Notes: generated by a model from the letters alone, not told the origin. A DNA stretch of 64,000 nt from Streptomyces griseoflavus (GCF_014649995.1 NZ_BMUC01000001.1:986132-1050131); one strand, 5' to 3'. Positions 27,790 to 39,150 are shown, counted from the stretch's first letter. Made by a program: numbers and translations.

Positions 27790-28379
27790 ACCGCGTTGGA
27801 CGCGTGGAACGCACCACCAAGGAAACGTCCGTCCTCGTCGAGATCGACCTCGACGGCACCGGGAAGACCGAGATCTCCACCGGGGTCGGCTTCTACGACC
27901 ACATGCTCGACCAGATCGGCCGGCACGGTCTGTTCGACCTGACCGTGAAGACCGAGGGCGACCTGCACATCGACTCCCACCACACCATCGAGGACACCGC
28001 CCTCGCGCTCGGCGCCGCCTTCAGGCAGGCGCTCGGCGACAAGGTGGGCATCTACCGCTTCGGCAACTGCACGGTCCCGCTGGACGAGTCCCTCGCCCAG
28101 GTCACCGTCGACCTGTCCGGCCGCCCCTACCTCGTGCACACCGAGCCCGAGAAGATGGCGCCGATGATCGGCGAGTACGACACGACGATGACCCGGCACA
28201 TCCTGGAGTCCTTCGTCGCCCAGGCCCAGGTCGCCCTGCACGTGCACGTGCCCTACGGCCGCAACGCGCACCACATCGTGGAGTGCCAGTTCAAGGCCCT
28301 CGCCCGCGCCCTGCGCTACGCCTCCGAGCGCGACCCGCGCGCGGCCGGCATCCTGCCCTCCACGAAGGGCGCGCTGTAG
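27786..28379 (+). CDS. hisB: Imidazoleglycerol-phosphate dehydratase
   Basis: Dehydrates imidazoleglycerol phosphate to imidazole-acetol phosphate. The 197-aa product is the monofunctional form, without the phosphatase domain of the enterobacterial protein. It has the Mn-binding motifs [14 protein letters not shown] near residue 65 and GRNAHHIVE near 160. ATG 27786 overlaps the hisC stop. A tiny membrane-protein gene follows after 3 bp. Confidence 0.97.
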   Translation: MNRVGRVERTTKETSVLVEIDLDGTGKTEISTGVGFYDHMLDQIGRHGLFDLTVKTEGDLHIDSHHTIEDTALALGAAFRQALGDKVGIYRFGNCTVPLDESLAQVTVDLSGRPYLVHTEPEKMAPMIGEYDTTMTRHILESFVAQAQVALHVHVPYGRNAHHIVECQFKALARALRYASERDPRAAGILPSTKGAL

Positions 28380-28382
28380 ACC

Positions 28383-28541
28383 ATGAACGGTCTGTCCACC
28401 GTCCTGATCGTCGTCGGCCTGTTCTTCGTCGGCGGGATCATCTCCTTCGTCAAGCAGAAGATGCCCACGAGCCTCGTCGTGCTGCTCTCCATCGGCGCGG
28501 TGCTGTGCGTGGGCACGGGCCTTCTGTACCTGGAGGTGTGA
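28383..28541 (+). CDS. 52-aa membrane protein within the his operon
   Basis: The product has two predicted membrane helices. The first is about residues 5-22 ([19 protein letters not shown]), the second about 30-50 ([20 protein letters not shown]), joined by the short basic turn VKQKMPTS. It starts 3 bp after hisB and ends 4 bp before hisH, and its final codons supply the GGAGG ribosome-binding site for hisH. Its place makes co-translation with the his enzymes very likely. I do not know its function. Confidence 0.8.
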   Translation: MNGLSTVLIVVGLFFVGGIISFVKQKMPTSLVVLLSIGAVLCVGTGLLYLEV

Positions 28542-28545
28542 GCCC

Positions 28546-29187
28546 TTGAGCACCACCAAGAAGGTCGTGGTCTTCGACTACGGCTTCGGCAACGTCCGTT
28601 CCGCCGAGCGTGCCCTCGCCCGCGCCGGAGCCGACGTCGAGATCACCCGTGACTTCGACGCGGCCATGAACGCCGACGGGCTGCTGGTGCCCGGCGTCGG
28701 CGCCTTCGCCGCCTGCATGAAGGGCCTCAAGGAGGCGCGCGGCGACTGGATCGTCGACCGCCGGCTGTCCGGCGGACGTCCGGTGATGGGCATCTGCGTC
28801 GGCATGCAGATCCTCTTCGCGCGGGGCATCGAGCACGGCGTGGAGAGCGACGGCCTCGACGAGTGGCCCGGCTCGGTCGAGCCGCTCCAGGCCGACATCG
28901 TGCCCCACATGGGCTGGAACACCGTGGACGCCCCGGCCGGCTCCGAGCTGTTCGCCGGCCTCGACGCCGACGCCCGCTTCTACTTCGTGCACTCCTACGC
29001 CGTCCACGACTGGAGTCTGGAGACGACGAACCCGGCGATGCGCGCCCCGCTGGTCACCTGGTCCACCCACGGCAAGCCCTTCGTGGCCGCCGTGGAGAAC
29101 GGCGCCCTGTGGGCGACCCAGTTCCACCCCGAGAAGTCCGGCGACGCCGGTGCCCAGCTCCTCACCAACTGGATCGGAACCCTGTAG
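28546..29187 (+). CDS. hisH: Imidazole glycerol phosphate synthase, glutamine amidotransferase subunit
   Basis: Releases ammonia from glutamine and feeds it to HisF. The 213-aa class I amidotransferase has nucleophile C84 in GICVGMQIL and the H194/E196 pair in TQFHPEK, so the catalytic triad is complete. The start is TTG, with GGAGG 9 nt upstream inside the preceding small gene. hisA follows after 4 bp. HisF, its partner, is two genes downstream. Confidence 0.96.
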   Translation: MSTTKKVVVFDYGFGNVRSAERALARAGADVEITRDFDAAMNADGLLVPGVGAFAACMKGLKEARGDWIVDRRLSGGRPVMGICVGMQILFARGIEHGVESDGLDEWPGSVEPLQADIVPHMGWNTVDAPAGSELFAGLDADARFYFVHSYAVHDWSLETTNPAMRAPLVTWSTHGKPFVAAVENGALWATQFHPEKSGDAGAQLLTNWIGTL

Positions 29188-29191
29188 AGAC

Positions 29192-29917
29192 ATGGCCAAG
29201 CTCGAACTCCTCCCCGCCGTCGACGTCCGCGACGGCCAGGCCGTCCGCCTCGTGCACGGCGAGTCCGGGACGGAAACGTCCTACGGCTCCCCCCTGGAGG
29301 CGGCGCTCGCCTGGCAGCGCTCCGGCGCCGAATGGCTGCACCTGGTCGACCTCGACGCCGCGTTCGGCACCGGCGACAACCGCGCGCTGATCGCCGAGGT
29401 GGCCGGGGCGATGGACATCAAGGTGGAACTGTCCGGCGGCATCCGCGACGACGACACCCTCGCCGCCGCCCTCGCCACCGGCTGCACCCGCGTCAACCTG
29501 GGCACCGCCGCCCTGGAGACCCCCGAGTGGGTCGCCAGGATCATCGCCGAGCACGGCGACAGGATCGCCGTCGGGCTCGACGTACGCGGCACCACCCTGC
29601 GCGGCCGCGGCTGGACCCGCGACGGCGGCGACCTCTACGAGACGCTGGAGCGCCTCGACAAGGAGGGCTGCGCCCGCTACGTCGTCACCGACATCGCCAA
29701 GGACGGCACCCTCCAGGGCCCCAACCTGGAGCTGCTGAGGAACGTCTGCGCCGCCACCGACCGCCCGGTCGTCGCCTCCGGCGGCGTCTCCTCCCTGGAC
29801 GACCTGCGGGCCATCGCCGAGCTCGTCCCGCTGGGCGTCGAGGGCTCCATCGTCGGCAAGGCCCTGTACGCCAAGGCGTTCACCCTGGAAGAGGCCCTGG
29901 AGGCTGTGTCCCGATGA
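29192..29917 (+). CDS. priA: Bifunctional HisA/TrpF isomerase (PriA)
   Basis: A (beta/alpha)8-barrel of 241 aa. It isomerises ProFAR to PRFAR in histidine synthesis and, in actinobacteria, also phosphoribosylanthranilate in tryptophan synthesis. Catalytic D11 (PAVDVRDG) and D130 (VGLDVRG) are present, together with the PriA-specific stretch [12 protein letters not shown] (137-148) that includes W141 and R143. The nearby trp genes lack trpF, which fits the dual role. Spacing to hisH is 4 bp and the stop overlaps ridA (ATGA). Confidence 0.95.
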   Translation: MAKLELLPAVDVRDGQAVRLVHGESGTETSYGSPLEAALAWQRSGAEWLHLVDLDAAFGTGDNRALIAEVAGAMDIKVELSGGIRDDDTLAAALATGCTRVNLGTAALETPEWVARIIAEHGDRIAVGLDVRGTTLRGRGWTRDGGDLYETLERLDKEGCARYVVTDIAKDGTLQGPNLELLRNVCAATDRPVVASGGVSSLDDLRAIAELVPLGVEGSIVGKALYAKAFTLEEALEAVSR

Positions 29918-30314
29918 CGTTCGATGCCGTACGGCGCGTGCAGAGCCAGAACCCCTGGGAGGAGACCCTCGGTTCCGCGCGCGCCGTGGCGGCGGGCGAC
30001 CGCGTCCTGGTGGCCGGCACGACCGCGTTCCGGGGCGACGTGCTGTACGGGGAGGGCGACCCCTACGAGCAGGCCAAGGTGGCCTTCACCAACGCGCTGG
30101 AGGCGATCGGGGAGTTCGGGCTCGGCATCGGGTCCGTGATCCGCACCCGCATGCACCTCGCCCACGTGCGGGACGTCGACGCCGCCGGGCGCGCGCACAA
30201 GGAACTGTTCGACGCGGTGCGCCCGGTCACCACCCTGCTGGTGGTCGAGGGCTTCGTCGACTCGCGCGTACTGGTCTCAGTGGAACTCGAAGCATTCAGA
30301 GGAGCCGTGGATTC

Positions 30315-30318
<4 letters not shown>
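29914..30318 (+). CDS. RidA-family protein within the his operon
   Basis: RidA proteins hydrolyse reactive enamines and imines made by PLP enzymes. The 134-aa product has the RidA fold and hallmark stretches ([22 protein letters not shown] and VSVELEAF). An Arg occurs in [10 protein letters not shown] near the usual catalytic position. It overlaps hisA and hisF by ATGA on both sides, so it is an integral part of the operon. It may protect HisC or other PLP enzymes, or scavenge an unstable intermediate; this is inference. Confidence 0.88.
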
Positions 30319-31070
<752 letters not shown>

Positions 31071-31073
31071 GGC

Positions 31074-31472
31074 TCAGCCCTTCGGCTGGGCGAGCTGGAT
31101 CAGGTTGCCGACCGTGTCGTCGAGCACCGCGGCGATCACCGGGCCCTGCTCCCGCGGGTCCTCGACGAAGTGGACGCCCTCCCCGCGCAGCCGCTCGTAC
31201 TCCGCGCGGAGGTCGTCCACCGAGAACACCATCGCCGGCAGCCCCGCCTCCCGCACGGCCCGGCGGTACGGCTCGGCGATGGGGCCCTGGCCCGGCTCCA
31301 GCAGGAGCTCCAGGTCCCGCTGGGCGCCCCCGCGGGCGCCCACGGTGACGAACAGCGTCCCGTCGCCGAGGTCCATGTGGGTACGCGTCTCGAAGCCGAG
31401 GACACCGGTGTAGAAGGCGTGCGCCTTCGCCACGTCGTCGACGTACACACTGGTCATGGCCACTTTGATCAC
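31074..31472 (-). CDS. VOC-superfamily (glyoxalase-like) protein
   Basis: The 132-aa product has the paired VOC modules: [20 protein letters not shown] at the N-terminus and [17 protein letters not shown] in the second half. Function and substrate are unknown. GTG 31472 has AAGG upstream. It is transcribed toward hisF (3 bp between stops) and lies 23 bp downstream of the next minus-strand gene, so these two form a small unit inserted between hisF and hisI. Confidence 0.85.
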   Translation of the reverse strand: MIKVAMTSVYVDDVAKAHAFYTGVLGFETRTHMDLGDGTLFVTVGARGGAQRDLELLLEPGQGPIAEPYRRAVREAGLPAMVFSVDDLRAEYERLRGEGVHFVEDPREQGPVIAAVLDDTVGNLIQLAQPKG

Positions 31473-31495
31473 GAGGTGCGCCTTTCGGGTGCGGA

Positions 31496-32131
31496 TCAGA
31501 TGCCGAGCTGTTTGGTCTCGCGCAGCTTCGCGATCGCGTCCTCGTCGCCCTCCAGTCCGACCTTGGCCGCGCTCTGCCGGCCGTAGGCGAACAGCACCAG
31601 TTCGGACGGCTCCCCGGTCACCGTGACCACGGGCGTGCCGCGGTGCGCCACCACCGTCCGGCCGTCCGGGCGGCGCAGCACCAGCCCCGTCGGAACCCCG
31701 CGCCCCATCAGACGCGCCGAGCGCTCCAGCCGCGACCACAGGGCGTCCTGGAACACGGGATCCAGTTCGCGCGGCGTCCACTCCGGCTGGGCCCGGCGGA
31801 CGTCCTCGGTGTGGACGTAGAACTCGACGATGTTCGACAGCTCGTCGACCTGCTTGAGCGAGAAGGGCGAGAAACGCGGGGGACCGGTCCGGATGAGCTG
31901 GATCAGCTCCTCGTAGGGCTTGGCGGCGAACTCCGCCATCACCCGCTCCAGACGCGACGCGAGCTGCTTGACCAGCATGCCGCCGGCCGCGTCGGGGCGG
32001 CGCTCCCGCACCACCACGTGGGCGGCGAGGTCCCGGGTCGTCCAGCCCTCGCACAGGGTGGGGGCCTCGGGGCCCGTGGTCTCCAGCAGATCGGCCAGAA
32101 GGAGTCGTTCACGCTTCGCATGGGTCGACAT
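31496..32131 (-). CDS. TIGR03085-like metal-binding (DinB/mycothiol-type) protein
   Basis: The 211-aa helical product begins [23 protein letters not shown] and continues [15 protein letters not shown], then [14 protein letters not shown]. Each has a His in the position of the DinB/maleylpyruvate-isomerase metal site. This matches the actinobacterial TIGR03085 family, related to mycothiol-dependent enzymes. The reaction is not known. ATG 32131 diverges from hisI. Confidence 0.82.
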   Translation of the reverse strand: MSTHAKRERLLLADLLETTGPEAPTLCEGWTTRDLAAHVVVRERRPDAAGGMLVKQLASRLERVMAEFAAKPYEELIQLIRTGPPRFSPFSLKQVDELSNIVEFYVHTEDVRRAQPEWTPRELDPVFQDALWSRLERSARLMGRGVPTGLVLRRPDGRTVVAHRGTPVVTVTGEPSELVLFAYGRQSAAKVGLEGDEDAIAKLRETKQLGI

Positions 32132-32259
32132 GCCAGCCAGCCTACGGCCGGCCGGCACGTCCGCCCACCCGGTACCCGGCCACCGCACCTCGACGGGTGG
32201 CCCGAGCGACACCGTTCCCAATCGGTGGACGACTGCGCGGGCGCACCCGGCCCTCGCGG

Positions 32260-32265
32260 CACAAT
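32260..32265 (+). promoter_or_regulatory. -10-like box CACAAT for a leaderless hisI mRNA
   Basis: CACAAT is followed by seven bases and then ATG 32273. An in-frame ATG overlaps the box at 32264 and would be too close to be the start under this reading. Confidence 0.4.
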
Positions 32266-32272
32266 GGTCCGC

Positions 32273-32704
32273 ATGACCAGCACGCCCGCCCGTCGCCCGG
32301 CCACCCCTCCTCACCAGGACGCCGCGCGCCCCGGTGCTCCCGCCGGCGGCCTCGACCCGGAGATCGCCGCGCGGCTCAAGCGCAGCCCGGACGGCCTCCT
32401 GCCCGCCATCGCCCAGCAGTACGACACCGGTGAGGTGCTGATGCTGGGCTGGATGGACGACGAGGCGCTGCACCGCACGCTCACCACCGGCCGCTGCACC
32501 TACTGGTCGCGCAGCCGCCGGGAGTACTGGGTCAAGGGCGACACCTCCGGCCACTTCCAGTGGGTGAAGTCGGTCGCCCTGGACTGCGACGCGGACACCG
32601 TGCTGGTCAAGGTCGACCAGGTCGGCGCGGCCTGCCACACCGGGGCCCGCACCTGCTTCGACGCCGACGTGCTGGTGGCGGGCGTCCCCGCCGCGGATCA
32701 GTAG
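32273..32704 (+). CDS. hisI: Phosphoribosyl-AMP cyclohydrolase
   Basis: Opens the purine ring of phosphoribosyl-AMP, the third step of histidine synthesis. The 143-aa product has the signatures [33 protein letters not shown] and the zinc ligands in [11 protein letters not shown] and CHTGARTCF. It is monofunctional; the fused HisE domain is absent. It is separated from the main his operon by two reversed genes and followed by trpE after 11 bp. Confidence 0.95.
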   Translation: MTSTPARRPATPPHQDAARPGAPAGGLDPEIAARLKRSPDGLLPAIAQQYDTGEVLMLGWMDDEALHRTLTTGRCTYWSRSRREYWVKGDTSGHFQWVKSVALDCDADTVLVKVDQVGAACHTGARTCFDADVLVAGVPAADQ

Positions 32705-32707
32705 GGT
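32702..32707 (+). promoter_or_regulatory. -10-like box TAGGGT for a leaderless trpE mRNA
   Basis: TAGGGT overlaps the hisI stop codon, is followed by 8 nt and then ATG 32716. A leaderless trpE transcript would rule out classical leader-peptide attenuation at this gene. Confidence 0.5.
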
Positions 32708-32715
32708 CGGCCGGT

Positions 32716-34209
32716 ATGGACCTCGAGACGTTCCGCAAGCTCGCCACCGACCGCCGGGTCGTCCCGGTGACCCGCAAGCTCCTCGCCGACGGCGACACCC
32801 CGGTCGCGCTCTACCGCAAGCTCGCCGGCGAACGCCCCGGCACGTTCCTGCTGGAGTCGGCGGAGAACGGGCGGTCCTGGTCCCGCTACTCCTTCGTCGG
32901 CGTCCGCAGCGCCGCCACCCTCACCGAACGCGACGGACAGGCCCACTGGGAGGGCACCCCGCCCGTCGGCGTCCCCGTCGACGGCGACCCGCTCGGCGCC
33001 CTGCGCGCCACCCTCCAGGCCCTGCACACCCCGCGCGACCTCACCCACGACCTCGGCCTGCCGCCCTTCACCGGCGGCATGGTCGGCTACCTCGGCTACG
33101 ACATCGTGCGCCGCCTGGAGAGGATCGGCCCCGGCGAACGGGACGACCTGCGACTCCCCGAGCTGACCATGCTGCTCACCAGCGACCTCGCCGTCATGGA
33201 CCACTGGGAGGGATCCGTCTGGCTGATCGCCAACGCGATCAACCACAACGACCTGGAGACCGGCGTCGACGAGGCGTACGCCGACGCCGTGGCCCGCCTC
33301 GACGCCATGGAGGCCGACCTGACCCGCGCGGTGGCGCAGCCCCCGGCCGTGCTGCCCCCGTCCGAACTGCCCGGGTACACCGCGCGGTGGGGCGGCCCCG
33401 ACTTCCGGAAGGCCGTGGAGGACGTCAAGGAACGCATCCGCGCCGGGGAGGCCTTCCAGGTCGTCCCCTCCCAGCGGTTCGAGACCCCGTGCACGGCGAG
33501 CGCCCTCGACGTCTACCGGGTACTGCGCGCCACCAACCCGTCCCCGTACATGTACCTGTTCCGCTTCGACGGCTTCGACGTCGCCGGTTCGTCCCCCGAG
33601 GCGCTGGTGAAGGTCGAGGACGGGCAGGCCATGCTCCACCCCATCGCCGGCACCCGGCACCGCGGCGCCACCCCGCAGGAGGACCAGGCCCTCGCCGACG
33701 AACTCCTCGCCGACCCCAAGGAGCGGGCCGAGCACCTCATGCTCGTCGACCTGGGCCGCAACGACCTCGGACGGGTCTGCGAACCCGGCTCGGTCGAGGT
33801 CGTCGACTTCATGTCCATCGAGCGCTACTCGCACGTCATGCACATCGTCTCCACGGTCACCGGCCGGGTCACCGGCGACCGCACCGCCTTCGACGTGCTC
33901 ACCGCCTGCTTCCCGGCCGGCACGCTCTCCGGCGCGCCCAAGCCCCGCGCGATGCAGATCATCGACGAACTCGAACCGTCCCGGCGCGGACTGTACGGCG
34001 GCTGCGTCGGCTACCTCGACTTCGCCGGGGACTCCGACACCGCCATCGCCATCCGCACCGCCCTGCTGCGGGACGGAACCGCCTACGTCCAGGCCGGGGC
34101 CGGGATCGTCGCCGACTCCGACCCGGTCGCCGAGGACACCGAGTGCCGCAACAAGGCGGCGGCGGTGCTGCGCGCGGTGCACACGGCGAACCGGCTGCGG
34201 CCGGCCTGA
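32716..34209 (+). CDS. trpE: Anthranilate synthase component I
   Basis: Converts chorismate and ammonia to anthranilate, the first step of tryptophan synthesis. The 497-aa product has the N-terminal Trp-binding motif LLES ([17 protein letters not shown]). The C-terminal chorismate-binding domain carries [28 protein letters not shown] and [16 protein letters not shown]. Length is normal and the amidotransferase domain is not fused. trpG and trpD are not in the window. A small membrane-protein gene follows. Confidence 0.97.
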   Translation: MDLETFRKLATDRRVVPVTRKLLADGDTPVALYRKLAGERPGTFLLESAENGRSWSRYSFVGVRSAATLTERDGQAHWEGTPPVGVPVDGDPLGALRATLQALHTPRDLTHDLGLPPFTGGMVGYLGYDIVRRLERIGPGERDDLRLPELTMLLTSDLAVMDHWEGSVWLIANAINHNDLETGVDEAYADAVARLDAMEADLTRAVAQPPAVLPPSELPGYTARWGGPDFRKAVEDVKERIRAGEAFQVVPSQRFETPCTASALDVYRVLRATNPSPYMYLFRFDGFDVAGSSPEALVKVEDGQAMLHPIAGTRHRGATPQEDQALADELLADPKERAEHLMLVDLGRNDLGRVCEPGSVEVVDFMSIERYSHVMHIVSTVTGRVTGDRTAFDVLTACFPAGTLSGAPKPRAMQIIDELEPSRRGLYGGCVGYLDFAGDSDTAIAIRTALLRDGTAYVQAGAGIVADSDPVAEDTECRNKAAAVLRAVHTANRLRPA

Positions 34210-34256
34210 GACGTCCGGGACGAACCCCCGGCTGTCGGTTCGCCCGGGGTTCAGGC

Positions 34257-34262
34257 GATAGT
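34257..34262 (+). promoter_or_regulatory. -10-like box GATAGT before the TIGR02234 gene
   Basis: GATAGT is followed by seven bases and then GTG 34270, again the leaderless spacing. Confidence 0.35.
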
Positions 34263-34269
34263 GGAGGGC

Positions 34270-34908
34270 GTGACTGCCGTACCCACCCCCCGTCCCGAGG
34301 CCGCCGGCTCCGCCCGGACCAGCCGCCTCACCCTCGCCGTCGCCCTGCTGTCCGGCGCCCTGGGCGCGGCCGTGGCCCTGCTCGCCTCCCGGCAGCAGTG
34401 GTCCGAGGGCACCGTCACGGTGGCCGGAGGCCCCTTCCCGCTGACCGCCCGGGGCAGTGACGTCACCGGCGTCCCGGCCTCCCTGGCCGTCGTGGGCCTG
34501 GCCGCGCTCGTCGCCGTGTTCGCCGTCCGCCGGGCCGGCCGCCTCGCCGTCGCCGCGCTGCTCGCCCTCTCCGGGGCGGGCACCATCGCGGCGGCGCTGC
34601 TCGGGGCGTCCGACCGGGGGGCGCTGGACGAGCAGGCGGCGAAGGCGTCCGGCGACACGTCGGCGACGGTGGAGGCCCTCAGCCACACGGCGTGGCCGTA
34701 CGTCGCCGCGGTGGGCGGCGCGCTGCTGCTGGTGGCGGGGCTGCTGGCGCTGCGGTACGGGCGGCTGTGGCCGGCGATGTCCGGGCGCCACGAGCGGGAC
34801 GGGGCGGCGGCGCGGCCCCGCCGGAAGCAGGCGGCGCGGGTCGACCCGGACCGTCCGGAGGACCTCTGGAAGGCGCTCGACCGGGGCGAGGACCCGACGG
34901 GGGCCTGA
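34270..34908 (+). CDS. Trp region-conserved membrane protein (TIGR02234-like)
   Basis: The 212-aa product has four predicted membrane helices, about residues 22-42, 72-92, 98-118 and 143-165. A charged C-terminal tail ends in DPDRPEDLWKALDRGEDPTG. It matches the actinobacterial tryptophan-associated membrane protein family, which occurs next to trp genes and has no proven function. GTG 34270 is chosen; GTG 34261, three codons earlier, is an alternative. Confidence 0.85.
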   Translation: MTAVPTPRPEAAGSARTSRLTLAVALLSGALGAAVALLASRQQWSEGTVTVAGGPFPLTARGSDVTGVPASLAVVGLAALVAVFAVRRAGRLAVAALLALSGAGTIAAALLGASDRGALDEQAAKASGDTSATVEALSHTAWPYVAAVGGALLLVAGLLALRYGRLWPAMSGRHERDGAAARPRRKQAARVDPDRPEDLWKALDRGEDPTGA

Positions 34909-35027
34909 CGGGTCCCCGCGACCGTCCCTCACCCGTCCGGTACCCCCGGTCACCCGGGACGGCCGGGTGCGGGACAATGATGCCGAGCGCCCTGCTCAGA
35001 CACGTACACAGCAACGAGGAGCATGCA

Positions 35028-35279
35028 ATGGCGGGCAGCAACCACGGTCACACCCCGGCCGCCTGGACCGGTGTCATCATCGCCTTCATCGGTTTCTGCG
35101 CCGCGGGCGCGTTCATGGTGATGGACCAGCCGGTGGGCTTCTGGGCGAGCATGGGTGTCGTACTCCTCGGCGGTGTCGTCGGCGCCATCATGCGCTCGAT
35201 GGGCATGGGCCAGCCGAAGAGCGCCCACCCCGTGCACCGGACCACCGGTGAGGACGCCCCGGCCGCCGCCCGCGGCTGA
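35028..35279 (+). CDS. HGxxPAAW-motif small membrane protein
   Basis: The 83-aa product starts MAGSNHGHTPAAW, the defining motif of this actinobacterial family. Two predicted membrane helices follow (about residues 14-36 and 43-62), then a hydrophilic tail. ATG 35028 has GAGGAG at good spacing. GACAAT at 34973-34978 could be the -10 box, giving a leader of roughly 40 nt. The function is unknown; it sits between trpE and trpC with two other membrane proteins. Confidence 0.88.
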   Translation: MAGSNHGHTPAAWTGVIIAFIGFCAAGAFMVMDQPVGFWASMGVVLLGGVVGAIMRSMGMGQPKSAHPVHRTTGEDAPAAARG

Positions 35280-35356
35280 GTACCGGCCTGCACCCGTGAC
35301 AGGGGCGGCGCGGCCCGCACGGCGGAGCCCGAACCGCCCCTGACCCGTTCCCGGGG

Positions 35357-35362
35357 CACAAT
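35357..35362 (+). promoter_or_regulatory. -10-like box CACAAT before the DUF2752 gene
   Basis: CACAAT followed by seven bases and GTG 35370, identical in layout to the hisI start. Confidence 0.4.
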
Positions 35363-35369
35363 GCACCCC

Positions 35370-35804
35370 GTGAACGCCCCCAGCCCCAGCGCGCCCCGCC
35401 GCGCCGGCCGGGCGGCCCGGCCGGCCGTCCCCGCCGCGATCCTCGCCGCCGTCGCCGGAGCCTTCGCCTACGTCGGTGCCGTCGACCCCAACGAGCCCGG
35501 CCACTACCCCGTCTGTCCGCTGCTGCACCTCACCGGCCTGTACTGCCCCGGCTGCGGCGGACTGCGCAGCGCGCACGCCGTCGCCCACGGCGACCTGCCG
35601 GCCGCGCTGCAGGCCAACGCCCTCGCCGTGCTCGCCTATGCGTGCTTCGCCGTGCTGTGGACCGTCTGGGTGGTCCGCGCGGTACGCGGCCGGCCGCCCC
35701 TGCGGATCGACCCGCCCCCGGTGCTCCTGTGGTCCCTGGGAGGTTTGCTGCTGGTCTTCACCGTTGTCCGGAACCTGCCGTTCGGCGGCTGGTTGCATCC
35801 TTGA
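35370..35804 (+). CDS. DUF2752 membrane protein
   Basis: The 144-aa product has three predicted membrane helices. The DUF2752 core is CPLLHLTGLYCPGCGG near residues 48-63, followed by RSAHAVAHGDLPAALQANALAV. The CPxCG cysteines could bind metal or form a disulfide. Function unknown. The stop overlaps the -35 hexamer of the likely trpC promoter. Confidence 0.88.
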   Translation: MNAPSPSAPRRAGRAARPAVPAAILAAVAGAFAYVGAVDPNEPGHYPVCPLLHLTGLYCPGCGGLRSAHAVAHGDLPAALQANALAVLAYACFAVLWTVWVVRAVRGRPPLRIDPPPVLLWSLGGLLLVFTVVRNLPFGGWLHP

Positions 35805-35830
35805 CCAGCGGGTGAATGTCCAGCTAGTGG
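35801..35830 (+). promoter_or_regulatory. Putative trpC promoter
   Basis: TTGACC (35801-35806) and TAGTGG (35825-35830), 18 bp apart, resemble a vegetative sigma promoter. They lie about 95 bp upstream of trpC and overlap the end of the DUF2752 gene. I see no leader peptide with tandem Trp codons in the spacer. Confidence 0.45.
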
Positions 35831-35923
35831 ACCGTGGAGCGGCCGGATGCGAGGCAAACGCCCTGCTCCGGATACCATCGCAGTGACCACGGAAGACCGA
35901 CCGCAAGGAAGGGGGCCGCTCGC

Positions 35924-36733
35924 GTGAGTGTGCTCGACGAGATCATCGACGGAGTCCGTGCCGACCTCGCGGAGCGGCAGGCGCGCGTGAGCCTCGACGA
36001 GCTCAAGGAGCGCGCGGCGAAGGCCCCCGCGGCCAAGGACGGCGTGGCGGCCCTGCGCGGCGACGGCGTCAAGGTGATCTGCGAGGTCAAGCGGTCCAGC
36101 CCCTCCAAGGGCGCGCTGGCCGCGATCGCCGACCCGGCCGCACTGGCCGCCGACTACGAGGCGGGCGGCGCCGCCGTCATCTCCGTGCTCACCGAGGAGC
36201 GCCGCTTCGGCGGCTCGCTGGCCGACCTGGAGGCCGTCCGGGCGCGCGTGGACATCCCCGTGCTCCGCAAGGACTTCATCGTCACCTCGTACCAGCTCTG
36301 GGAGGCCCGCGCGTACGGCGCCGACCTCGCGCTGCTGATCGTGGCGGCCCTCGACCAGGCGGCCCTGGAGTCGCTGATCGAGCGCGCCGAGTCGATCGGG
36401 CTCACCCCGCTCGTCGAGGTCCACGACGAGGACGAGGTCGAGCGCGCGGTCGACGCCGGCGCCAAGGTCATCGGGGTCAACGCGCGCAACCTCAAGACCC
36501 TCGAGGTCGACCGCGGCACCTTCGAACGGGTCGCCCCCGAGATCCCCGCCCACCTGGTCCGGGTCGCCGAGTCCGGCGTCCGCGGCCCGCACGACCTCAT
36601 CGCCTACGCCAACGCGGGCGCCGACGCCGTCCTGGTCGGCGAGTCCCTCGTCACCGGCAAGGACCCCCGGACGGCCGTCTCCGACTTGGTGGCGGCGGGC
36701 GAGCACCCGGCCCTGCGCCACGGCCGCGGCTGA
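35924..36733 (+). CDS. trpC: Indole-3-glycerol phosphate synthase
   Basis: Cyclises carboxyphenylamino-deoxyribulose phosphate to indole-3-glycerol phosphate. The 269-aa barrel has the motif [13 protein letters not shown] near residue 51, VLRKDFI near 111, a catalytic-type Glu in PLVEVHDE, and VAESGVRG near 215. It is monofunctional with no TrpF domain. GTG 35924 has AAGGAAGGGGG upstream. trpM, trpB and trpA follow. Confidence 0.97.
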   Translation: MSVLDEIIDGVRADLAERQARVSLDELKERAAKAPAAKDGVAALRGDGVKVICEVKRSSPSKGALAAIADPAALAADYEAGGAAVISVLTEERRFGGSLADLEAVRARVDIPVLRKDFIVTSYQLWEARAYGADLALLIVAALDQAALESLIERAESIGLTPLVEVHDEDEVERAVDAGAKVIGVNARNLKTLEVDRGTFERVAPEIPAHLVRVAESGVRGPHDLIAYANAGADAVLVGESLVTGKDPRTAVSDLVAAGEHPALRHGRG

Positions 36734-36741
36734 ACCGCCGG

Positions 36742-36747
36742 TAGGCT
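36742..36747 (+). promoter_or_regulatory. -10-like box TAGGCT for trpM
   Basis: TAGGCT, seven bases, then ATG 36755. It would allow trpM-trpB-trpA expression apart from trpC. Confidence 0.45.
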
Positions 36748-36754
36748 GACCCCG

Positions 36755-36964
36755 ATGACGATCTCCCGCCTCGCCCGTGGCTGCCGGCCCCGCGGCTGCC
36801 GTGCCCCCGCCCGCAGGGTGCACGGCCGCAGGGTCCGCTACGTCATCGGCGACGAACCGGGACAGGTGAACGGGCGGCGATGGCAGCGCGCCCCACAGGG
36901 GCGCGGGGCTGTCACGGAACATCCCACTCCGTCGCGCGAGCGCGACCGGCCGCGTACGGCCTGA
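36755..36964 (+). CDS. trpM: TrpM-like small protein between trpC and trpB
   Basis: The 69-aa product is strongly basic (MTISRLARGCRPRGCRAPAR, then RRVHGRRVRYVIGDEPGQ). It occupies the position of trpM (also called trpX) of S. coelicolor, a small protein reported to modulate tryptophan synthesis and differentiation. Identification rests on position, size and composition. Its mechanism is not evident from sequence. The region coding for residues about 45-51 coincides with a perfect GC palindrome (see below), so the C-terminal third may not be ancestral. Confidence 0.78.
   Translation: MTISRLARGCRPRGCRAPARRVHGRRVRYVIGDEPGQVNGRRWQRAPQGRGAVTEHPTPSRERDRPRTA
36887..36905. repeat. REP-like GC palindrome inside trpM
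   Basis: CGCGCCCC and GGGGCGCG form a perfect 8-bp stem around ACA, followed by GGGCTGT. The right arm AGGGGCGCGGGGCTGT, as I remember it, is common in streptomycete intergenic palindromes; here it lies within a coding frame. Confidence 0.55.
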
Positions 36965-37030
36965 GGCCGGCCGACCACCCCGCCCCCACGGCGAACAGTG
37001 CCCGACACACACTCACCGTGAGGTTCACGC

Positions 37031-38310
<1,280 letters not shown>

Positions 38311-38314
<4 letters not shown>

Positions 38315-39126
38315 GCGGCAACGTGCGACTGCTGGACGACACCCTCGCCGCGGCGAAGGCCGAGGGCCGCTCCGCCCTCATCGCCTACCTCCCGGCCGGG
38401 TTCCCGACCGTGGACGGCGGCATCGAGGCGGTCAAGGCCGCCCTGGAGGGCGGCGCCGACGTCGTCGAGGTGGGCCTGCCGCACAGCGACCCGGTCCTGG
38501 ACGGCCCGGTCATCCAGACCGCCGACGACATCGCCCTGCGCGGCGGGGTGCGGATCGCGGACGTACTGCGCACGGTCCGCGAGGCGCACGCGGCCACCGG
38601 CAAGCCGATCCTCGTCATGACCTACTGGAACCCCGTCGACCGCTACGGCGTCGAACGGTTCACCGCCGAGCTCGCCGAGGCGGGCGGCGCCGGCTGCATC
38701 CTGCCCGACCTGCCCGTGCAGGAGTCGGGACCGTGGCGGGAGCACGCGGAGAAGCACGGGCTCGCCACGGTCTTCGTGGTCGCGCCCAGCAGCAGGGACG
38801 AGCGGCTCGCCGAGATCACCGCGGCCGGCAGCGGCTTCGTCTACGCCGCCTCCCTGATGGGCGTCACCGGCACCCGCGAGTCGGTCGGCGCGCAGGCCGA
38901 GGACCTGGTGCGGCGCACCCGCGCCACCACCGGCATCCCCGTCTGCGTCGGCCTGGGCGTCTCCAACCCCGCCCAGGCGGCCGAGGTCGCCCGCTTCGCC
39001 GACGGGGTGATCGTCGGCTCGGCCTTCGTCAAGCGGATGCTGGACGCCCCCGACGACGCGGCCGGCGTCGAGGCCGTCCGCGCGCTCGCCGGCGACCTCG
39101 CCAAGGGCGTACGCGGACGGGCGTGA
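38311..39126 (+). CDS. trpA: Tryptophan synthase alpha chain
   Basis: Cleaves indole-3-glycerol phosphate to indole, which is channelled to TrpB. The 271-aa barrel has the catalytic acids E53 in VVEVGLP and D64 in DPVLDGP. GTG 38311 overlaps trpB by four bases. Two hairpins lie just after its stop, the second a strong terminator, so it closes the trp transcript. Confidence 0.97.
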
Positions 39127-39150
39127 CCGGGCGGGGACCACGCGAGTAGT

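Noticed and set aside
32700-32716. Trp attenuator before trpE or trpC
   Set aside because: No leader peptide with consecutive TGG codons is present. trpE looks leaderless, and the trpC leader has no such frame.
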